Assembly (NCBI GenBank): GCA_012522165.1
Contig: JAAYKZ010000207.1
Location: forward strand, 1-12,017
Length of the DNA stretch: 12,017 bases
Source of the DNA: Clostridiales bacterium
Lineage (GTDB): Bacteria; Bacillota; Clostridia; Caldicoprobacterales; UBA3941
Reading direction: 5' to 3'
The translations under genes were made by a program, and so were the position numbers. Positions 6,164 through 12,017 of the stretch are shown piece after piece; position 1 is the stretch's first letter, and every line of letters begins with the position of its first letter. A model generated the notes under the pieces. That model ran no database searches and was not told where the DNA came from. It saw only the letters and a program-made list of their open reading frames with translations.

Positions 6164-6204
6164 TTATTAGCCAGCTTTGTCCAATATGAAGGTATTGCTA
6201 ATAA
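6164..6204 (+). promoter_or_regulatory. Inverted repeat at the predicted 5' end of the PBP mRNA
   Basis: TTATTAGC (6164-6171) and GCTAATAA (6197-6204) are perfectly complementary over 8 bp with a 25-nt loop. The left arm coincides with the predicted transcription start, so the mRNA would begin with a stem. This could protect the transcript from 5'-end decay. No T-run follows, so it is not a terminator. Confidence 0.45.
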
Positions 6205-6242
6205 GATTAGATTTATACATAAACAAAGAAAGGAGAAAGTCT

Positions 6243-8279
6243 ATGTCAAATAAGACTCTAATACTCGCTTTATCTCTTGTATTCTCTATTTTACTCTTGT
6301 TGACAGCCTGCCAGAAAGCTAATCCTATGGATACCGCTCAGGCTTATATAGATGCTTGGTCTGCCTTAGACTTTGAAAAAATGTATGATGCCTTATCTAC
6401 TGATAGTCAAGAATCTATATCCAAAGATAAATTTATAGAAAGATATGAAACAATTTTCTCGGCCATTAAATTAAATAGTGTAGAGCTAAGTCCTCAAGAA
6501 CTAATCCAGGAGGAAGATAAGGCCTTTCTCCCCTTGGATGCAGTCTTTCATACTGATACTGTAGATTCCTTCGAAGCTCATTTTACTCTTCCTTTAGTTT
6601 TGGAAAAAGATGAATGGAAGCTGGTTTGGACCCCATCCCTTATATTCCCTGATTTGGGGTCTGACGATCAGGTAAGGTTAGTTAGCCAGCATGCCCTTAG
6701 GGGAGATATAACTGATAGAAAAGGCAATCCTATAGCAATAGAGGGTGAAGCCTATACAGTAGGCGCAGTACCCGGAAAGATTCCTGATAAGCAGGAATTT
6801 GCAAAGGCATTGGCTCCTCTTCTAGAAATGGAAGAAGAAAAAATTTTGAACGAACTATCAAAGGATTGGGTAAAAGACGATTCTTTGGTACCCCTTAGAA
6901 GCTTTCCTCTAAATATTAGTCAGGAGTTTAAAGATAAGATTTTATCAATAAAGGGAGTCATGCTGGCTACTAATGTGGTAACAGACTCTAGAAGATACTT
7001 GGATAATGAGCTATATTCCCATGTAGTAGGTTATGTACAGCGGGTAAGTGCAGAGGATTTAGAAAAAAACAAGGGCTATAGTTCTCAAGATCTGATAGGA
7101 AAACAAGGCATTGAAGCTTCTTTTGAAGAGCTGCTTCATGGTATTTCCGGCTATACTCTCTTTATTAGAGATAAGGATAATAAGACAAAATCTATTGTAG
7201 CTGAACGGCCGCCAAGAAACGGAAATACCGTTAGCTTAACCCTAGATCCAAAGCTTCAGGAGATGGCCTACCAGGTTCTTAAAGACCATGTAGGGGCCAT
7301 AGTAGCCCTTGATGGAAAAACAGGTGAAGTCCTTGCCATGGTTAGCTCTCCTGGCTACGACCCAAATATATTTCCTAATGGCGTCCTTCCTTCTAAATGG
7401 AAGGAGTTATCTGAACATCCAGACAACCCCTTTATCAACCGTGCTACCTACGCCCTCTATCCCCCAGGTTCTACTCTAAAGCCTTTTAGTGCGGTCATGG
7501 CCTTAGAAGAAGGAATAATCCATGAAGATACTGTAGTTAAGGAGGCTGAAAAAAACTCGTGGACTCCTGATATGGACGATTGGAATGGTCCACCTATTAC
7601 TAGAACCAATCATCCTGCCGGTCCAGTTAATCTAGATAGAGCCTTAGTCTGGTCCGACAACATATATTTTGCATGGGCAGCACTAAAACTACCCTATGAA
7701 ACCTTCCAAGCCTATGCTCAAAAATTTGGAATAGGTGAGCCTATACCCTTCGCCCTGCCTGTATCCCAATCTATTATAAAGAATGATAATACTTCCTGGT
7801 CAAAACGACTGCTGGCAGTTTCTAGCATAGGGCAGGGAGAAATGTTAATAACGCCACTACAAGTTGGTGCCATGTACACCGCCTTTTTAAATCAAGGGGA
7901 TATAATTCTCCCCCAAATCATTCAAGAAATTAAAAGTCCAGATGGACAAACCATTGAGGAGTTTGAAAGAAAGATATGGAAGCCAAAGGCTATACACGAA
8001 AAATGGATAGATGTAATTCTACCTTCCCTTATTAATGTGGTAGAGGATAAAACTGGCACAGCTCACCGCCTTGCTATTGATGGCCTTACCATAGCGGCTA
8101 AAACCGGTACTGCTCAGAAGGATGATGAGGGCCAAAAAGAAATAGGTTGGCTAGTGGCTTTCACCCCAGAAGAATCAAATCCTTTAATTTTATCTATAGC
8201 TTTAGAAGTGCCTGCTGGAGAAGGAGGAGTTAAGCTGGATATGGCTAAAGAAATTTTTGAGTCGTATTATATGAGATAA
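6243..8279 (+). CDS. Lipoprotein class B penicillin-binding protein with MecA_N-like N-terminal domain
   Basis: A D,D-transpeptidase that cross-links peptidoglycan outside the membrane. The 678-residue product starts at the ATG with AAAGGAG at 7 nt; a longer reading from a TTG at 6177 lacks this. The signal segment (4-20) ends in a lipobox LTAC with C23, so it is probably lipid-anchored. Residues about 27-140 resemble the NTF2-like MecA_N domain, about 150-320 the PBP dimerisation domain (RGDITDRKGNPIA), and about 345-675 the transpeptidase. Catalytic motifs are intact: STLK (S410, K413), SDN (471-473) and KTGTA at 620-624; another KTGTA at 603-607 fills the position of the upstream GTGTA element. 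This layout is that of B. subtilis PbpC and low-affinity PBPs such as PBP2a and PBP5. Reduced beta-lactam affinity is possible but cannot be read from sequence. It is the only rightward gene here. Confidence 0.93.
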   Translation: MSNKTLILALSLVFSILLLLTACQKANPMDTAQAYIDAWSALDFEKMYDALSTDSQESISKDKFIERYETIFSAIKLNSVELSPQELIQEEDKAFLPLDAVFHTDTVDSFEAHFTLPLVLEKDEWKLVWTPSLIFPDLGSDDQVRLVSQHALRGDITDRKGNPIAIEGEAYTVGAVPGKIPDKQEFAKALAPLLEMEEEKILNELSKDWVKDDSLVPLRSFPLNISQEFKDKILSIKGVMLATNVVTDSRRYLDNELYSHVVGYVQRVSAEDLEKNKGYSSQDLIGKQGIEASFEELLHGISGYTLFIRDKDNKTKSIVAERPPRNGNTVSLTLDPKLQEMAYQVLKDHVGAIVALDGKTGEVLAMVSSPGYDPNIFPNGVLPSKWKELSEHPDNPFINRATYALYPPGSTLKPFSAVMALEEGIIHEDTVVKEAEKNSWTPDMDDWNGPPITRTNHPAGPVNLDRALVWSDNIYFAWAALKLPYETFQAYAQKFGIGEPIPFALPVSQSIIKNDNTSWSKRLLAVSSIGQGEMLITPLQVGAMYTAFLNQGDIILPQIIQEIKSPDGQTIEEFERKIWKPKAIHEKWIDVILPSLINVVEDKTGTAHRLAIDGLTIAAKTGTAQKDDEGQKEIGWLVAFTPEESNPLILSIALEVPAGEGGVKLDMAKEIFESYYMR

Positions 8280-8298
8280 ATTCATAGGCATATAAAAA

Positions 8299-8348
8299 GG
8301 CTGTTGTAAACTAGCTATCTAGTCTAACAACAGCCATTTTTTTATTCT
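8299..8348. terminator. Bidirectional rho-independent terminator between the PBP and radical SAM genes
   Basis: GGCTGTTGT (8299-8307) and ACAACAGCC (8327-8335) form a 9-bp stem, with CTAG/CTAG able to pair inside the loop. Rightward a T-run follows at 8337-8343, and leftward five T follow before TATATG. The convergent genes share it. The stop codon of the leftward gene lies in the rightward T-run. Confidence 0.88.
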
Positions 8349-8929
8349 TTTTCCCTTACTCTGAACTTAGCGCCTACTTGCTTGGCTATCTTACGGCATT
8401 TTTCTATATCCTCAGGGGGTAACACATCCACAACGGATAATACCACCTCTGGTATAACTCCTACACATTTTCTAGCAAAATCTAGCATGCCATCAAAAGC
8501 TTCTAAACCATATCTGGATCTACATATCTTTTGATACTCCTCAGCAGTGGGAGCATTTAGGCTTATGGACATTACATCCACTAATCCTGCTAGCTCAGGT
8601 ACTACATTTCTGCCATGGTAAAGATTTGCATGTCCATTGGTATTTACACGAACCTTAACTCCATTAGCCTTTACCTTTTTAGCTATTTCAATAAGCTCAT
8701 TAAGCTTAATAGTAGGCTCACCAAACCCACAAAAAACAACTTCACTGTACTTCTTTACATCTCCCAATTGTTCTATCACCTGCTGGGCAGTAGGCTCTGT
8801 CTTAAGCCAAAGCTTATATTCTCCCATACCTTGGGAACCTTTTCTAATACAAAAATCACAGGCATTGGTACACTGGTTGGTAAGATTTATATATAATGCA
8901 TCGCCTAATTTATAAACATAGTTATCTAT
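8342..8929 (-). CDS. TatD-linked radical SAM protein (apparent non-canonical ATA start)
   Basis: The reading frame supports about 195 residues, matching the small TatD-associated radical SAM family. The [4Fe-4S]/SAM motif CxxxCxxC appears as CTNACDFC (C20, C24, C27) after LYINLTNQ. It is followed by FCGFGEPT (66-73, the GGE-like motif) and SISLNAP. An ATG at 8827 would give a 161-residue product lacking all three cluster cysteines and cannot be the functional start. Upstream, the frame is open back to a TGA but contains no ATG, GTG or TTG. The only well-placed codon is ATA at 8927-8929, with AAGGGGG 8 nt before it. It therefore either starts at ATA, carries a start mutation, or contains a sequencing error. 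It follows tatD by 64 nt and is probably cotranscribed; the substrate is unknown. Confidence 0.82.
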   Translation of the reverse strand: MDNYVYKLGDALYINLTNQCTNACDFCIRKGSQGMGEYKLWLKTEPTAQQVIEQLGDVKKYSEVVFCGFGEPTIKLNELIEIAKKVKANGVKVRVNTNGHANLYHGRNVVPELAGLVDVMSISLNAPTAEEYQKICRSRYGLEAFDGMLDFARKCVGVIPEVVLSVVDVLPPEDIEKCRKIAKQVGAKFRVREKE

Positions 8930-8937
8930 CTTGGCTA

Positions 8938-8944
8938 CCCCCTT
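8938..8944 (-). promoter_or_regulatory. Ribosome binding site that points to an ATA start
   Basis: AAGGGGG on the minus strand lies 8 nt before ATA at 8929. No canonical start codon lies in a suitable window in the coding frame. ATGs in other frames nearby run into stops within a few codons. The site decides the start of the radical SAM gene. Confidence 0.6.
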
Positions 8945-8993
8945 TAAATGGTTTAATCATAGTTAAACATACAAACTATAGTCATAATAGCTA

Positions 8994-9761
8994 TTATACA
9001 ATTTTAAATAGTTTTATGGCATTTTCTGTAGTTATCCGACCTACTTCCTCTGCTGATATGCCGCGGATCTCTGCAATTTTTTCTGCTACCAATGCCACAT
9101 GTCCTGGATCGTTTCGCTTTCCTCTTAAGGGAACCGGAGTTAGATATGGACTATCGGTTTCTATGAGTAGCCTATCTAAAGGGATATTCTGGGCTACCTC
9201 CACAGGTCTTTTGGCATTCTTAAAGGTTACAGGTCCTGCAAGGGAAATATAAAGACCCAACTCCAGTACTATCTTGGCCATCTCCCAGCTACCTGAAAAA
9301 CAATGCATTACTCCCCCGTTTATTAAATCTTTATGTTCCCTTAGGATATTTAACATATCCTCATGGGAATCCCGATTATGGATAATTATAGGAAGCTTCA
9401 GCTCGGCTGCCAATTCTATCTGCTCAATAAAGCGCTTTTTTTGTATATCTCTTGGGGAAAAATCGTAATAATAGTCTAACCCTATTTCACCTATGGCCAC
9501 TACCTTTTTATTCTGGGCCATGGTGCGAAGTTGGTCTAAATAGTCTTCTTCCACTTTACTTGCTTCGTGAGGATGGATACCCACCCCAGCGTATACAATA
9601 TCATACTTCTCTGCAAGTTGGACACACTTTTTAGAGGAATCTATATCAATTCCTGGAGTGATAACTCGAGAGACTCCCCTTTCGGGAAGTCCTCGAATCA
9701 ACTCATTTCTATCATCATCAAATCGTTTATCATCCAAATGAGCATGAGTATCAAATAGCAT
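8994..9761 (-). CDS. tatD: TatD family metal-dependent hydrolase / DNase
   Basis: A 255-residue TIM-barrel amidohydrolase of the TatD/YabD group, of normal length. TatD proteins act as metal-dependent 3'-5' nucleases in DNA quality control. The metal ligands are visible in order: THAHLD (H6, H8), GEIGLDYY (E92), HNRDSH (H128), MHCFSG (H153) and ETDSPYLTP (D203). The ATG follows the metG stop by 12 nt; its AAAGG ribosome binding site overlaps that stop codon, so translational coupling with metG is likely. The metG-tatD order is conserved in Firmicutes. A perfect 14-bp palindrome (8984-8997, ATAATAGCTATTAT) spans its stop codon; it has no evident role. Confidence 0.96.
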   Translation of the reverse strand: MLFDTHAHLDDKRFDDDRNELIRGLPERGVSRVITPGIDIDSSKKCVQLAEKYDIVYAGVGIHPHEASKVEEDYLDQLRTMAQNKKVVAIGEIGLDYYYDFSPRDIQKKRFIEQIELAAELKLPIIIHNRDSHEDMLNILREHKDLINGGVMHCFSGSWEMAKIVLELGLYISLAGPVTFKNAKRPVEVAQNIPLDRLLIETDSPYLTPVPLRGKRNDPGHVALVAEKIAEIRGISAEEVGRITTENAIKLFKIV

Positions 9762-9773
9762 CTTTCATCACCT

Positions 9774-11777
9774 TTAGCTTACGGTAGAACCAGGTTCTAT
9801 TTCTGTATCCACTGTAATAAGAGCCAGCTTGCCATCTCCATTAGAGGCAGCCAATATCATACCTTGAGAAAGGTTTCCACGAAGCTTGACAGGTTTTAGG
9901 TTGGCTACTAGTATAAGATCCTTGCCTATCAGTTCCTCTGGGGTATAATGTTGTGCTATACCTGATACTACCTGTCTAGTTTCATCTCCTACCTTTCGCT
10001 GCAGTTTTAACAGCCTGTCGGAGTTTTCTACCTTCTCAGCAGCAATAACTCTGGCTACCCTTAAATCCAATTTAGCAAAATCATCAATGGTAATCTCGGC
10101 CTTCTCTTGTGTATCCTTCTTGCTGTCTTTGCCTTTCCCTTTATTGCTATCTTTACCTTTATCCTGCTTATCTTTCTTTTGTCCTTCAGTAGGCAAGGTT
10201 TTCTCTAGCTCTTCTAATTCCTTGTTAATATCCAATCTTGGGAAGATAGGATTGCCCCTTTGTACCTTTGTGCCAGAAGGAATTTTCCCAAACTGACTCA
10301 GGCTATCCCAGCTCTGTAAATCCGCAAGACCCTCAATGCCCAGTTGCTGTCTGATCTTATCTGGTGTGACGGGCATAAAGGGGCTTATTAATACAGAGAC
10401 AAATCTTAAGGATTCAGCCAAATTGTACAGCACTGTTCCTAAACGTGCTTTTTGCTCCTCAGATTTAGCTAAAATCCAAGGCATGGTTTCATCAATATAT
10501 TTGTTTGTTCGACCAATGAGTTTCCAAATCTCAGCCAAAGCATTACTAAATAGTAGATCATCCATTAACTCTTCTACCTTTTTGGGTGTTGCCAAAGCCA
10601 AATCAATTAATTCCTTATCCACATCTTCTAATACGGCCTGAGAGGGAATTATGCCATCAAAGTATTTATCTATCATGGCCACGGTTCTGCTTAAAAGGTT
10701 ACCTAGGTCATTGGCCAGATCAGAGTTTATTCTATTTACCAAAGCTTCATTGGAAAAAACCCCATCGGAGCCAAAGGGAACTTCCCTTAGTAGGAAATAA
10801 CGTAGGGCATCACTGCCGTATCTCTTCTCCAATATTAAGGGATCCACCACATTACCCTTGGATTTGGACATCTTGCCCCCTTCCAATATCAACCAACCAT
10901 GGCCGAATACCTGTTTAGGAAGCTCTTCGCCCAAAGCCATCAACATAGCAGGCCAGATGATGGTATGGAATCTAACTATCTCCTTTCCTACTAGATGAAC
11001 ATCGGCGGGCCAATATTTCTTAAACTTTTCATCGTTATAGCTTAGGTAACCTAGAGCAGATATATAGTTAGATAAAGCATCTATCCAAACATATATAACA
11101 TGATCCTCATCAAAAGTAACAGGTATTCCCCATTTAAATGAGGTTCTGGACACACATAGATCCTCTAGCCCTGGTCGTAAGAAGTTGTTAAGCATTTCAT
11201 TTTTCCTGGATGGAGGCTGGATAAATTCCTCATGCTCTTCAATATGTTTAATGAGCCTATCCTGATACTTTGACAATCTAAAGAAATAGCTTTCCTCTTT
11301 TACCAGCTCTACCTCTCTATTACAATCAGGACATTTACCATCCTGTAATTGAACTTCAGTCCAGAATGATTCACAGGGAGTACAATACCAACCTTCATAC
11401 TCGCTCTTGTAAATATCCCCTTGATCATATAATTTTTTAAATATCTTTTGCACAGTCTTTTGATGCTCAGGATCAGTAGTTCTAATAAAATGGTCATAAG
11501 ATATGTCAAGGGTTTTCCATAATTTCTTAATGCCGGCCACAATTCCATCCACATACTCTTTGGGGGTTACTCCATTTTCTCTGGCTACCCGCTCAATCTT
11601 TTGTCCGTGTTCATCGGTTCCTGTCAAAAACATTACGTCATAGCCAGTAAGTCTTTTAAAACGAGCCATTGCATCGGCCGCCACAGTTGTATAGGAGTGG
11701 CCGATGTGTAATTTATCACTGGGATAATATATGGGTGTAGTAATATAAAAGGTATTTTTATCCTTCACGTTCCTCAT
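9774..11777 (-). CDS. metG: Methionyl-tRNA synthetase with C-terminal tRNA-binding domain
   Basis: It charges tRNA(Met) with methionine using ATP in the cytoplasm. The 667-residue class I enzyme opens YITTPIYYPSDKLHIGHSYT with HIGH at 24-27. A single zinc knuckle follows (C132, C135, C149, C152), and KMSKS is at 302-306. After the anticodon-binding helical domain (about 350-520) comes a Lys/Asp/Gly-rich linker (about 533-558), then an EMAP/Trbp111-type tRNA-binding domain (about 564-667) with IDDFAKLDLRVARVI and SQGMILAA. All catalytic elements are intact. The start is ambiguous: the ATG at 11777 has GAAAGG directly adjoining it, whereas GTG at 11768 has AAAGG at 9 nt and would yield 664 residues. 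Expression is controlled by the T-box leader immediately upstream, and tatD follows as a coupled gene. Confidence 0.97.
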   Translation of the reverse strand: MRNVKDKNTFYITTPIYYPSDKLHIGHSYTTVAADAMARFKRLTGYDVMFLTGTDEHGQKIERVARENGVTPKEYVDGIVAGIKKLWKTLDISYDHFIRTTDPEHQKTVQKIFKKLYDQGDIYKSEYEGWYCTPCESFWTEVQLQDGKCPDCNREVELVKEESYFFRLSKYQDRLIKHIEEHEEFIQPPSRKNEMLNNFLRPGLEDLCVSRTSFKWGIPVTFDEDHVIYVWIDALSNYISALGYLSYNDEKFKKYWPADVHLVGKEIVRFHTIIWPAMLMALGEELPKQVFGHGWLILEGGKMSKSKGNVVDPLILEKRYGSDALRYFLLREVPFGSDGVFSNEALVNRINSDLANDLGNLLSRTVAMIDKYFDGIIPSQAVLEDVDKELIDLALATPKKVEELMDDLLFSNALAEIWKLIGRTNKYIDETMPWILAKSEEQKARLGTVLYNLAESLRFVSVLISPFMPVTPDKIRQQLGIEGLADLQSWDSLSQFGKIPSGTKVQRGNPIFPRLDINKELEELEKTLPTEGQKKDKQDKGKDSNKGKGKDSKKDTQEKAEITIDDFAKLDLRVARVIAAEKVENSDRLLKLQRKVGDETRQVVSGIAQHYTPEELIGKDLILVANLKPVKLRGNLSQGMILAASNGDGKLALITVDTEIEPGSTVS

Positions 11778-11800
11778 CCTTTCATATTAAAATATTTATA

Positions 11801-11840
11801 AAACAAAACCCCTCGATCCACACATATAGGGACGAGGGGT
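11801..11840 (-). terminator. T-box terminator ahead of metG
   Basis: On the minus strand ACCCCTCG (plus 11833-11840) pairs with CGAGGGGT (plus 11808-11815), with a 17-nt intervening segment. A TTTTGTTTTAT tail follows. Its 5' half competes with the T-box antiterminator, so formation depends on tRNA charging. Confidence 0.9.
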
Positions 11841-12017
11841 ATTCCTTCGCGGTACCACCCTAATTCGCCTTAAATACAAGGCCTCATTCAGCGACTATCA
11901 TCGCCTGATTCTTTAACGAAATCGTCCGTAGACACCTACTTTGAGTTTCAGCGCCTCCGCTCCGGGGCCATCTTCGGATAGCATTGCCCCTACCGGCTTT
12001 CACCTTGCCCGGCTCTC
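11808..12017 (-). promoter_or_regulatory. T-box riboswitch leader of metG (5' end outside the window)
   Basis: The 14-nt T-box AGGGTGGTACCGCG is at plus 11848-11861, followed by the competing terminator. A stem III-like GCCTT/AAGGC hairpin precedes it. Further upstream are stem I landmarks: GAGAG at the window edge, GGTGAAAGCCGG, the apical-side GGAGC, and AGTAGG followed by ACGG. T-boxes bind a tRNA by codon-anticodon pairing at a specifier and read its charging state at the T-box bulge. By the GAA-XYZ rule the specifier falls in CTGAAACTCAAAGTAGG (plus 11935-11951), giving ACU or, shifted by one, CUC. Neither is the AUG expected for metG. The T-box itself is certain; the specifier reading is provisional because the 5' strand of stem I is mostly missing. 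Confidence 0.92.

Noticed and set aside
6177..6242. 22-residue N-terminal extension of the PBP from TTG at 6177
   Set aside because: It lacks a ribosome binding site, would bury the lipoprotein signal peptide, and lies in the predicted leader hairpin.
10087..10296. Rightward hydrophobic ORF opposite the metG linker
   Set aside because: It is an antisense reading of the Lys/Asp-rich linker of metG and has no initiation signals.

Overview
The window is AT-rich DNA from a low-GC, endospore-forming Firmicute, most likely an anaerobe of the Clostridia/Tissierellia type. Evidence for this is a Spo0A with all catalytic and DNA-binding signatures, a T-box leader ahead of metG, a TatD-linked radical SAM protein, strong AAGGAGG ribosome binding sites and short U-tailed terminators. 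Nothing mobile is visible: there is no transposase, integrase, CRISPR array, tRNA or rRNA gene.

Layout from right to left, the direction in which most genes are read. A T-box leader (5' end outside the window) precedes metG, which is followed by tatD and a TatD-linked radical SAM gene. A shared bidirectional terminator then separates these from the only rightward gene, a lipoprotein class B penicillin-binding protein with a MecA_N-like domain. This PBP gene diverges from a yabE-like gene (DUF348/G5/3D), which has a consensus sigma-A promoter. rsmA (ksgA) follows, separated from yabE by a perfect 11-bp hairpin whose U-run abuts the rsmA ribosome binding site. Next come an unrecognised tripartite 447-residue protein, spo0A, a small ArsR-type repressor with a consensus promoter embedded in an inverted repeat, a cluster of DnaA boxes, a zinc-ribbon/acidic-tail protein, and the 5' end of veg.

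The backbone metG-tatD-yabE-rsmA-veg matches the arrangement known near the origin in Bacillus subtilis. Here rnmV is absent between yabE and rsmA and yabG is absent before veg. The PBP, the tripartite protein, spo0A, arsR and the zinc-ribbon gene sit inside that backbone.

The genes are mostly independent units, each with its own terminator or promoter, rather than one pathway. Themes are translation and RNA maturation (metG, rsmA), cell wall remodelling (PBP, yabE-like) and sporulation control (spo0A, veg). The points most worth a second look are the compact DnaA-box cluster with no dnaA beside it, the radical SAM gene that has no ATG/GTG/TTG start ahead of its CxxxCxxC motif, a metG T-box whose expected specifier position does not read AUG, and spo0A outside its usual spoIVB neighbourhood. 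I did not find a clear new multi-gene system.
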